In this document: positions 27,259 to 34,309 of the stretch, in pieces
How the letters are laid out: each line of letters starts with the position of its first letter
Position numbering within the stretch: position 1 is the first letter of the stretch
Source of the DNA: Bacteroidales bacterium
GTDB taxonomy: Bacteria; Bacteroidota; Bacteroidia; Bacteroidales; NBLH01
NCBI GenBank assembly: GCA_016937695.1
Contig: JAFGWC010000046.1
Coordinates: forward strand, 1-64,000
Reading direction: 5' to 3'
DNA: 64,000 nucleotides
Notes under the pieces: generated by a model
Seen by the model: the letters and a program-made list of their open reading frames with translations, nothing else
Told to the model about the DNA's origin: nothing
Database searches by the model: none
Translations under genes and position numbers: made by a program

Positions 27259-27954
27259 ATGGAATTTTTACATTCATTGTTAGAAAATGCTCAATTCCCT
27301 TTGCTCTCTGCTTTTATACTTGGTTTAATGACAGCTATAAGTCCTTGTCCACTTGCTACAAACATTACCGCAATTGCATATATTGGTAAAGACATTAAAG
27401 ATAGAAAAAAAGTTTTCGCAAACGGAATTATTTACACACTAGGAAGAGCAATTACTTATACTTTGATTGGGATTATTTTCTATTTCGGTGCAAATCAGTT
27501 TCAAATTTCCGGATTTATTCAAAAATGGGGCGAGAAGTTTTTAGGTCCAATATTAATTTTTGTTGGAATATTTATGTTCGATTTCATTAAAATTAAGTTT
27601 CCTGTTTTTGGAAAGTTAAATGAACAAATGAAGAATAAAAGTCAGTCTGGTTTTTTTGGCGTTTTGTTGCTTGGAATTGTATTTGCACTTGCATTTTGCC
27701 CGTATAGCGGCGTATTATATTTTGGTATGCTTATACCAATTACCGTTTCTAGCGCTTCAGGACTTTATTTGCCACTTATTTTTGCTTTAGGAACAGGTTT
27801 GCCTGTTATAATATTTGCATGGATTATTGCTTATACAATTGGTGGCGTAGGAGCTGTTTATAATAAAATAAAAGCTTTTGAAATTTGGTTTCGACGTATT
27901 GTTGCAATTATTTTTATTGGAGTTGGCGTGTATTATATGAGTTTTTTATTTTAA
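27259..27954 (+). CDS. arsG: ArsG-like permease (CcdA/DsbD transmembrane family)
   Basis: A 231-residue protein with six predicted membrane helices and the CcdA/DsbD pattern of one cysteine in each repeat: SPCPLATN (Cys30) and AFCPYSG (Cys147). In arsEFG operons the member of this family (ArsG) is reported as an efflux permease for aromatic amino-arsenicals. Equally, it could pass electrons across the membrane to the periplasmic thioredoxin-like ArsF, as DsbD does. The immediate linkage to arsE and arsF fits either idea. Confidence 0.75.
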   Translation: MEFLHSLLENAQFPLLSAFILGLMTAISPCPLATNITAIAYIGKDIKDRKKVFANGIIYTLGRAITYTLIGIIFYFGANQFQISGFIQKWGEKFLGPILIFVGIFMFDFIKIKFPVFGKLNEQMKNKSQSGFFGVLLLGIVFALAFCPYSGVLYFGMLIPITVSSASGLYLPLIFALGTGLPVIIFAWIIAYTIGGVGAVYNKIKAFEIWFRRIVAIIFIGVGVYYMSFLF

Positions 27955-27987
27955 ATAATATTTATTAATTTACTGATAATCAAAATA

Positions 27988-28431
27988 ATGAAAAAATTTA
28001 CTTTATCTGGTTTAATAATTATATTAACATTTTCGTCATGCGCTATGTCGCAGGAAATAAGTCTTGAAAATTACCTGTTAGAATATAATTATGAATCTCG
28101 GTTAGATATGAAAATTAAAAGTCAAGATCTTTTAGTATTATTGAATGAAAATAAAGTTCAATTAATTGATATCCGTTTTAAAGAAGAATATAAATCATGG
28201 AACATGCCTTTTGCAATAAATATTCCTTTGCCCGAGCTTCCAAATAATCTTAATAAACTAGATAAAACAAAAATTATAGTAACAGCATGTCCGCATAAAG
28301 ATAGAGCCATTATTGCAATGACATACTTGAAAACACAGGGATACAATGTAAAATATCTTACTGATGGACTTATTGGTTTAGCCGAATATTTACGCGGTAA
28401 TAATGCTTATAATTTTATTCACAAATTATAA
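27988..28431 (+). CDS. Rhodanese-like lipoprotein
   Basis: A 147-residue protein with a lipoprotein signal (FSSC, Cys18) and a rhodanese domain: [22 protein letters not shown] (about 59-80) and the active loop [10 protein letters not shown] with Cys101. Rhodaneses move sulfane sulfur or act as arsenate-reductase-like folds. In an arsenic operon a periplasmic rhodanese may handle thio-arsenicals or keep ArsF reduced, which is speculative. It ends 10 bp before the acr3 ATG. Confidence 0.82.
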   Translation: MKKFTLSGLIIILTFSSCAMSQEISLENYLLEYNYESRLDMKIKSQDLLVLLNENKVQLIDIRFKEEYKSWNMPFAINIPLPELPNNLNKLDKTKIIVTACPHKDRAIIAMTYLKTQGYNVKYLTDGLIGLAEYLRGNNAYNFIHKL

Positions 28432-28441
28432 AAATGATATA

Positions 28442-29482
28442 ATGCCAACCCAAAAAAAGCTTAAATTTTTAGATCGATATCTTACATTGTGGATATTTCT
28501 TGCAATGTTTATCGGTGTTGGCTCCGGATGGTTATTCCCTTCAGTTGCTGATTTTTGGAATAATATGAGCAGCGGCACAACTAATATTCCTATTGCAATT
28601 GGTTTAATTATAATGATGTATCCGCCACTTGCAAAAGTGAAATATGAAGACTTAAAAGATGTTTTTCGTAATAAAAAAGTATTATTGCTTTCCTTGATTC
28701 AAAATTGGATAATTGGTCCGGTTTTAATGTTTGTTTTAGCAATTATTTTTTTAAAAGATTATCCGCATTACATGACAGGCTTAATTTTAATTGGCTTGGC
28801 ACGATGTATTGCAATGGTAATAGTTTGGAACGATTTGGCAAAAGGTGATACCGAATATGCTGCGGGTTTAGTTGCTTTTAACAGTATTTTTCAGGTTCTT
28901 TTCTTTTCAATTTACGCATTTGTTTTTATAACTATTTTACCCGAAAAGTTTGGATTACCAGGAACAGAAGTAGATATAACTATTGGACAAATTGCCCAAA
29001 GTGTTTTTATTTATTTAGGAATCCCATTTATGGCAGGAATGCTAACCCGATATTTTCTTATAAAAATCAAAAATAAACATTGGTATCAAAGTAAATTTAT
29101 ACCTAAAATCAGTCCTTTAACTTTAATTGCATTACTATTTACAATTCTTGTAATGTTCTCGTTAAAAGGCGATTACATAGTAAAGCTTCCGCTTGATGTT
29201 GTTCGTATTGCAATACCGCTTGTGATATATTTTGTTGTAATGTTTTTTTTGTCATTTTATATCAGTAAAAAAATGGGAACAGATTATGAAAAAACAGCAA
29301 CACTCTCGTTTACAGCAGCCAGCAGCAACTTTGAACTTGCAATTGCAGTAGCAATAGCTGTTTTCGGCATCAATTCAGGCGAAGCATTTGCTGCAGTTAT
29401 TGGTCCTTTGGTGGAAGTTCCGGTTTTAATATTACTTGTAAACGTTTCATTAAAATTAAAAACTAAATATTTTATAGTATAA
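28442..29482 (+). CDS. acr3: ACR3-family arsenite efflux transporter
   Basis: With the ATG at 28442 ([19 protein letters not shown]) the protein has 346 residues and about ten membrane helices, standard for ACR3. An in-frame start 39 bp further upstream would run into the rhodanese gene and is less likely. The catalytic cysteine of ACR3 is seen in [18 protein letters not shown] (Cys122), and a conserved acidic residue in [20 protein letters not shown]. It exports arsenite using the proton gradient. It follows the rhodanese and precedes the arsP-like gene in the operon. Confidence 0.93.
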   Translation: MPTQKKLKFLDRYLTLWIFLAMFIGVGSGWLFPSVADFWNNMSSGTTNIPIAIGLIIMMYPPLAKVKYEDLKDVFRNKKVLLLSLIQNWIIGPVLMFVLAIIFLKDYPHYMTGLILIGLARCIAMVIVWNDLAKGDTEYAAGLVAFNSIFQVLFFSIYAFVFITILPEKFGLPGTEVDITIGQIAQSVFIYLGIPFMAGMLTRYFLIKIKNKHWYQSKFIPKISPLTLIALLFTILVMFSLKGDYIVKLPLDVVRIAIPLVIYFVVMFFLSFYISKKMGTDYEKTATLSFTAASSNFELAIAVAIAVFGINSGEAFAAVIGPLVEVPVLILLVNVSLKLKTKYFIV

Positions 29483-29529
29483 AGTTCTATTATTTAGCAA
29501 AGTACAGATATTCTAAAAATTTATTATAA

Positions 29530-30504
29530 ATGTTCGATTGGATACAAAAATTGGCAGATTGGTTTGTTTTTGATATTATTAATTTGCAGGAAAAAAGTCA
29601 TTTAGCTCAAGCCTTAAACTTTTTTATTTACGATAGCATTAAAATATTACTACTCCTTTTTGTAATTATTTTTTTAATGGGAATTATTAACAGTTATTTT
29701 CCGGTAGAAAGAGTTCGTAATTACTTATCTAATACAAAATTATACGGATTTGAGTACTTATCAGCTTCATTGTTTGGAGTTGTAACGCCTTTTTGTTCTT
29801 GTTCGTCTGTTCCGCTTTTTATTGGATTTGTTCGTGGTGGAATTCCGCTTGGTGTAACATTCTCATTTCTAGTAACATCGCCATTAGTAAATGAAGTGGC
29901 AATCGGACTATTTCTTGGTTTGTTTGGCGTAAAAACCACTTTAATTTATGTAATAAGCGGAATTCTGCTTGGAACAATTTCGGGTGCAATTTTGCAAAAA
30001 ATGAAACTCGAAAGATTTCTTACCGATTGGGTGAAAAATATTTTAAATAATTCAAGCAAAGCAACTGAAATATCAATAAAAAAACAAAATCTAAAGAGTA
30101 GATTACCAATTATTTGGAAAGATGTTTTAAAAATACTAAAAGGAGTTTTACCATACGTATTAATTGGCATAGCAATAGGCGGATTAATGCACGGATATAT
30201 TCCTGAAGGATTTTTTGAGAAATATATTGGAAAAGACAATCCGTTTGCAGTGCCTGTTGCTGTAATACTTGCAGTACCAATGTATTCTAACGCATCAGGA
30301 ATATTGCCTGTTGCACAAGTACTTGTAGCAAAAGGAATTCCTTTAGGAACAGCAATAGCGTTTATGATGGCAGTTGTTGGTTTATCTTTTCCCGAAGCCA
30401 TGCTTTTAAAAAAAGTAATGACGTTTAAACTAATAGCCATATTTTTTAGTGTAGTTGCTTTTTGTATTATAATCTCAGGATATATTTTTAATGTGATTTT
30501 GTGA
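29530..30504 (+). CDS. arsP: Permease of the ArsP/DUF318 family (organoarsenical or metal efflux)
   Basis: A 324-residue polytopic protein. The signature TPFCSCSSVPLFIGF (residues 86-100, with Cys89 and Cys91) and VTSPLVNEVAIGLFLGLFG are typical of pfam03773 permeases. Members include ArsP, which exports trivalent organoarsenicals such as methylarsenite and roxarsone(III), and related Cu/Zn exporters. Being last in an operon with arsEFG and acr3 makes ArsP the best assignment. There are about eight helices with a cytoplasmic loop around residues 165-195. Confidence 0.82.
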   Translation: MFDWIQKLADWFVFDIINLQEKSHLAQALNFFIYDSIKILLLLFVIIFLMGIINSYFPVERVRNYLSNTKLYGFEYLSASLFGVVTPFCSCSSVPLFIGFVRGGIPLGVTFSFLVTSPLVNEVAIGLFLGLFGVKTTLIYVISGILLGTISGAILQKMKLERFLTDWVKNILNNSSKATEISIKKQNLKSRLPIIWKDVLKILKGVLPYVLIGIAIGGLMHGYIPEGFFEKYIGKDNPFAVPVAVILAVPMYSNASGILPVAQVLVAKGIPLGTAIAFMMAVVGLSFPEAMLLKKVMTFKLIAIFFSVVAFCIIISGYIFNVIL

Positions 30505-30554
30505 AGAGATCTTAGTTTTAAAAATAAAAATGATAAAATATTAAGTTCCCCCTC

Positions 30555-30581
30555 GCTAGCGCGAGCTTGTAGCTCGTACTA
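30555..30581 (+). repeat. REP-like palindrome, copy 1
   Basis: A 27-bp unit with core CGAGCT-TGT-AGCTCG (6-bp stem, 3-nt loop) flanked by GCTAGCG and CTA. It differs by one base from the copy at 33602-33628. Together with the inverted degenerate copy at 30604-30628 it forms a paired, BIME-like element upstream of the transposase remnant. Confidence 0.8.
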
Positions 30582-30603
30582 ATGTAGCCTATAGCAGAAT
30601 AAG

Positions 30604-30628
30604 TCCGAGCTACAAGCTCGAACTAGCA
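30604..30628 (-). repeat. REP-like palindrome, copy 2 (inverted, degenerate)
   Basis: CCGAGCTACAAGCTCGAACTAG is the reverse complement of copy 1 with about three changes in 26 bases. The pair (30555-30628) can fold into one long cruciform-like structure. Confidence 0.75.
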
Positions 30629-30656
30629 GAAAATACAAATATTTCAACAAAATTTA

Positions 30657-30664
30657 TATATTTG
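30657..30664 (+). promoter_or_regulatory. -7 element of the transposase remnant
   Basis: TATATTTG ends 5 bp before the ATG at 30670, so any transcript would have almost no leader. Confidence 0.4.
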
Positions 30665-30669
30665 TATAA

Positions 30670-30834
30670 ATGAGCCGTAAATATAAATTAAAAAATCCGG
30701 AAGGTATATATTTTGTTAGTTTTGCTATAGTTTATTGGTTAGATGTTTTTGTTATAGAACCACACTTTTAGAAGTATAGTTGTGCTAGAAATTATGGTGG
30801 CGATAAAGGAATAATTGAAATTGATGAAATATGA
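30670..30834 (+). pseudogene. REP-associated tyrosine transposase (RAYT), internally deleted
   Basis: The start MSRKYKLKNPEGIYFVSFA and following VYWLDVF are the N-terminus of Bacteroidota RAYT/Y1-type transposases (usually ~180-200 residues). After PHF a TAG (30769-30771) occurs, and the same frame continues KYSCARNYGGDKGIIEIDEI, which is the C-terminal end of such proteins, then TGA. So an in-frame internal deletion has removed the catalytic core (HUH and tyrosine regions), leaving 55 codons. REP-like palindromes flank it at 30555, 30604 and 30860. It cannot be active and would depend on a transposase elsewhere. Confidence 0.75.
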
Positions 30835-30859
30835 AAAATATCAACAGTTCTTGAGTAAA

Positions 30860-30886
30860 TAGCACGAGCTACAAGCTCGCGCTAGC
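30860..30886 (-). repeat. REP-like palindrome, copy 3 (inverted)
   Basis: Its reverse complement is identical over 27 bp to the copy at 33602-33628. The two therefore form perfect inverted boundaries around the segment 30887-33601. Confidence 0.85.
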
Positions 30887-31114
30887 TGGGACCCTTGTAC
30901 AGGAAAAGGGTTTAGCCCAAAAGGAGTTGGAAGTCCAAGTACTTCTAAGTTTCTTAAATTAATGAAAAAATCAGGAATGTTTGTTAGTGAGAATTTGAAG
31001 TTTATATTTCATGAAAATATACAATTTGAAGCATTTTATACAAACAAAAAAACTAAACCTTACAGAAAGATACTTGGCGAATCAATTGGTGATTATTTTT
31101 TAAGTCATTTTTAA
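30887..31114 (+). pseudogene. ORF fragment without recognisable start
   Basis: An open frame of 75 codons begins directly after the REP palindrome with WDPCTGKGFSPKGVGSPST and ends FYTNKKTKPYRKILGESIGDYFLSHF. There is no upstream start; the frame continues backwards into the REP sequence to a TAG at 30860-30862. An internal ATG at 30963 could make a 50-residue peptide. I do not recognise the family. The lysine-rich end next to RHS remains suggests the tail of a polymorphic toxin, but this is only a guess. Confidence 0.35.
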
Positions 31115-31132
31115 ATCTAATAATAGAAAAAT

Positions 31133-31749
31133 ATGAAATATTATATGTACTTTTTAATTAATATTTTTTTTATTATAAATATTGATTGTTTCTCTCAAGA
31201 TACTATTAATGAAAATTATTTTAGTGAGTTAAGAGATAAATTAATAGTAATAGTAATATAAAAAATATTAAATTATTTCAGAAGAAGCATCGTAATGGGA
31301 ATATCTATTTTCAGTCAATGTATGTTAAGTATAAAAATGATTCTACAAATTATTGGTGGGGTATTGGCAAAGAGTTTAGCTATAATAAAAATGGAAGGCT
31401 TACTTATTTAGCTGAAACTGATATAAATAAGAAAATACTCAAATATGCAAAATGGTATGATTGTGATGGAAAATTATATAAGATATTAGTTCCAGATTCT
31501 GTATATGATAAAGTACTTCCTATAAAAAGTATTCGTAATATATTTTCATTATTCACCAATTATCATATAAAACTTCCAAATAGGTATAAGGAAGTTTTAC
31601 TCAATGATGGCAATAAAGCCAAAGAAGCTATTCTAGTTAATTTTAATGAAGATGGCTATTTAATAGACGGAGATGTTATTTATTACAACAAAGATGGAAC
31701 AATTGAAAAAATTGTTAAGTATAAAAAAGGTAAAATAGTTGATAAATAA
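31133..31749 (+). pseudogene. Secreted YwqK/MORN-like protein, frameshifted
   Basis: An ATG at 31133 starts a signal peptide (MKYYMYFLINIFFIINIDCFS) and runs to a stop at 31259-31261. The second frame carries the rest, from about INSNSNIKNIKLFQKKHRNGNIYFQ through to 31749. The two frames meet in an AATAGT-type microrepeat near 31240-31258, where a one-base slip would restore one protein of about 205 residues. The second part has repeated strands of the form KHRNGNIYFQSM, YNKNGRLTYLAE and YYNKDGTIEKIVKYKKGK, as in YwqK-like antitoxin or MORN-variant proteins. These are often found beside RHS toxins. The frameshift may be real or a sequencing error. Confidence 0.65.
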
Positions 31750-31768
31750 ATTTAATATTCTACAATTA

Positions 31769-31800
31769 AAACCGAACAAGTTTTAAATGTTCGGTTTTAT
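31769..31800 (+). terminator. Terminator after the YwqK-like gene
   Basis: AACCGAACAAG and ATGTTCGGTTTTAT form a stem followed by a T-rich tract directly after the stop at 31749. Confidence 0.7.
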
Positions 31801-31889
31801 TTGTTTTAAAATGACGCTTCAAGGTTCTGCGAACGCTTGAAGGTCAGACCTCAAAGCGTTTGCAGAACCTTTGAGCGTTATAAAACAAA
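31800..31889. repeat. Long imperfect inverted repeat (~43-bp arms)
   Basis: The left arm begins TTTGTTTTAAAATGACGCTT and the right arm ends AGCGTTATAAAACAAA. The reverse complement of the right arm matches the left over most of ~43 positions, meeting at AGGTCAGACCT (31841-31851). Each arm also contains a smaller palindrome around GTTCTGCGAAC. It looks like a MITE or REP-type non-autonomous element lying between the YwqK-like gene and the RHS remains. Confidence 0.7.
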
Positions 31890-31962
31890 GAAAATTTACT
31901 AATTTTAACAAAAAATACATATTTTTACAAAAAAGTTCTTTGAAAAACCGAATATCTTTTAA

Positions 31963-32736
31963 CATGGTCTTGCAGCAGTATATATTATTGATGCAGAAAA
32001 TCCTGAAGGTAAAATGTATTACACATAAACCGACCATCCGGGTTCAATAATAGCAATAACAAATGATGCAGGAACTTTACTTGAAGAACAAAGCTTTGAC
32101 CCATGGGGACGCAGAAGAAACGTTAACCATTGGACATACAACAACCCAAGCACAATAACATTATTAGACCGTGGTTATACAGGCCACCAGCATTTACCCG
32201 AGTTTGGCTTAATAAATATGAACGGAAGATTATACGACCGTGTTGTAGGCCGTATGTTAAGCCCAGACAATTTTGTGCAAATGCCGGATTTCACCCAAAA
32301 CTTTAATAGGTATTCTTATGTGCTTAATAATCCACTGAAGTTTACGGATCCAGCTGGTCATAATTGGGTTAATAAATTATTAGGTGATATTGGTATAAAT
32401 GTTAAAAAGTTTACAGATAAAGTCATACAGGATATCAATGAATTAGGAGATAAAATAAGTAAAGGTGCTAATAACTTTGGAAATTGGCTTGCTGATGAAC
32501 CCTGGTTGTTTATCAGAAGGGATATATTTAGACCAATTATTTCTTTTACAATGAATGTTGTTGTCTTGGCCGTAGTAATATACATCCCGGTTCAAATTGG
32601 AATTTTTGCTGGTATTACCGCTCATGGAGCCGCTGCAGTAGCAGGAACTTCGTTGTCTCTTTATTCAATAACTGGTTTTTTTGGGCAAGATGGTAAAATT
32701 GGGGAATGGGTTGATGGATGGGGCTGTTGGGATTGA
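31963..32736 (+). pseudogene. RHS repeat-associated core, C-terminal remnant with unknown tip domain
   Basis: The frame reads HGLAAVYIIDAENPEGKMYYT, then TAA (32026-32028) where RHS proteins have a tyrosine, then TDHPGSIIAITNDAG and SFDPWGRRRN. The RHS core signature follows: LINMNGRLYDRVVGRMLSPD and NRYSYVLNNPLKFTDPAGH (ends near 32360). The last ~125 residues are the variable tip, with hydrophobic helices (IFAGITAHGAAAVAGTSLS) and a WVDGWGCWD end. RHS proteins are normally over 1000 residues, so the N-terminus is missing. The surviving piece could be translated from ATG 32218 (172 aa) but is most likely a pseudogene or cassette tip. Confidence 0.8.
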
Positions 32737-32775
32737 TAATAGCTTTTAAAGAAACATTATTAAATTAAGATTAAA

Positions 32776-33504
32776 ATGAGGAAATATTTTATTATTTTAT
32801 TAATACTAACTTCTAACTTTGTATTTAGTCAGTCTGTTATAAATGTCAATAGTTTAACTTTTGGCATTTATGCTAATACATCAGTCCATTATTATAATTT
32901 TGATAAATTGAATAATAATTTCAATTCAAATTTAATATCGCCAATTAATAATGAGCAAACTATTTAATTAATTGGATTAAGCATAAGGGATAGTTCTAGT
33001 TCATATTATTCAGCTTTCTGTATAGGATATATAGAGCATTCAAATTTTGAATCAGGTAAAAGGAAGTCCTATTTAACAGGAAAATATTTAGAAAGTATTT
33101 TTGCATTTAATTTATTTAAAAAGAAAAAAACTTATTTAGTACCTAAATTATCAATTGGTAGTAAAGATTATAAATTGCTAATATCTGGTGATAATATCAA
33201 TAATACTTTTACTAATTACCTTCAAGCTAGTAATGATATAATTTTTAAGACTAACAGTATATATTATGCTTCTATAGGTATTGGTGTTGAAAGATATGTG
33301 AAAATTATTATTACTAGTTTATCAATAGGACTAGATCTAAAGTATTCTATTCCATTTAATAAAATTACTTGGTCTAACAATAATGACAACGAAGTTCTAG
33401 ATTTTCCAGATACGAAGGTCTCTGGATTTGAGTTTGGTGCTATTATCAGATGGGAATTTGATTTTAAAATTAAACGAAATAAAAGGAAAAGATTTGGAAA
33501 ATAA
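32776..33504 (+). pseudogene. Secreted, outer-membrane-barrel-like protein with in-frame TAA
   Basis: An ATG at 32776 gives a clear signal peptide (MRKYFIILLILTSNFVFSQ). The ORF stops at 32965-32967 (TAA), but the same frame is open from there to 33504 without another stop. Alternating hydrophobic strands (SAFCIGYIEHSNF, YYASIGIGVERYVKIIITSLSIGLDLKYS, SGFEFGAIIRWEFDFKIKR) suggest a small beta-barrel or porin-family protein of about 242 residues. One nucleotide change explains the break. It is the third damaged gene in a row within the REP-bounded segment. Confidence 0.65.
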
Positions 33505-33601
33505 AAGTTCCCTCGTTAGCTCGCACCCAATGTCATTAAGTTAAGGTCATATACTTTTGTAATTTAATATTTTAACTTGCCTATGTGATGAGGCATCCTC
33601 A

Positions 33602-33628
33602 GCTAGCGCGAGCTTGTAGCTCGTGCTA
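33602..33628 (+). repeat. REP-like palindrome, copy 4
   Basis: This is the perfect inverted partner of the 30860-30886 copy. A partial relative of the left flank of copy 1 (AAGTTCCCTCGTTAGCTCGC) lies at 33506-33525. Confidence 0.85.
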
Positions 33629-33675
33629 ATAAAGATATTATTTAATAATAGTAAAGTCAAAATTGCATTAAATTA

Positions 33676-33710
33676 AACCGGGCAGTTATTAAAACATGTC
33701 CGGTTTTTTC
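33676..33710. terminator. Hairpin terminator at the right edge of the island
   Basis: AAACCGGGCA and TGTCCGGTTTTTT form a GC-containing stem with a T run, like the hairpin at 31769. It isolates the island from the gene at 33743. Confidence 0.65.
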
Positions 33711-33726
33711 TTTGTAAACAAACAAT

Positions 33727-33734
33727 TATATTTG
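33727..33734 (+). promoter_or_regulatory. -7 element for the HEAT-like gene
   Basis: TATATTTG ends 8 bp before the ATG at 33743, so the transcript would begin at, or a few bases before, the start codon. Confidence 0.5.
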
Positions 33735-33742
33735 CAAAACAA

Positions 33743-34243
33743 ATGAAAACAAATCTTGAAAATATACTAAAAAAACGTTTTATTAAAGATGAAATAGTTT
33801 TATATATAAATTCAAATCAAAATATTTTTAACGAGGCTTTTGATTTGGCTATTTCAGATAAACATCCGCAAGCATGGCGTGCATCTTGGTTATTGGGGCA
33901 CAGTATAAAACAAAACGACATACGGATAAAACCATTTGTAAATAAAATTATTGAAATAATTAAAGATAAAAAAGACGGTCATCAAAGAGAATTGCTTAAA
34001 ATTATTGAGAAATTTGAAGTAGAAGAGGAGCAAGAAGGTATGTTATTTAATGTGTGCATGAATATTTGGGAATCTATTAACAAAAGTTCTTCTGTGCGTA
34101 TTGTAGCATTTAGAATATTAATGAAAATTGCAAAAAAATATCCTGAATTAAACAATGAAATTGATTTTTTATCACAAAGTCATTATTTAAAAAATTTATC
34201 ACCGGGAATTAAACATTCTTTCGAAAAAATTAAAAGTAAGTAA
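33743..34243 (+). CDS. Conserved hypothetical helical protein (HEAT/ARM-like)
   Basis: A 166-residue, predominantly alpha-helical protein without signal peptide or membrane segment. Repeating amphipathic helices such as HPQAWRASWLLGHSI, LLKIIEKFEVE and SSVRIVAFRILMKIAKKYPE resemble HEAT or ARM repeats, which serve as protein-binding scaffolds. I do not recognise a specific family. It has its own promoter and lies between the decaying island and murF-alr, which is convergent. Confidence 0.6.
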   Translation: MKTNLENILKKRFIKDEIVLYINSNQNIFNEAFDLAISDKHPQAWRASWLLGHSIKQNDIRIKPFVNKIIEIIKDKKDGHQRELLKIIEKFEVEEEQEGMLFNVCMNIWESINKSSSVRIVAFRILMKIAKKYPELNNEIDFLSQSHYLKNLSPGIKHSFEKIKSK

Positions 34244-34309
34244 GTTTGCGATTTTTATTGAAATATTGAAACAAATATTTCTTAATTACTTCCTGCCAAA
34301 AAAGAATCA

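Noticed and set aside
29721-30440. Antisense ORFs inside the arsP gene
   Set aside because: They overlap the conserved FCSCSSVP-type permease and have no recognisable protein features.
31819-32037. 72-residue - strand ORF across the RHS remnant
   Set aside because: It covers the long hairpin and the RHS core in the wrong strand, while the + strand frame matches the RHS consensus.
3573-32967. Stop-codon reassignment (TAG or TAA read as sense) to explain the interrupted genes
   Set aside because: TAG ends arsR and ricT and TAA ends many intact genes, and the breaks concentrate in one decaying island plus one glycan gene, so simple mutation is more likely.
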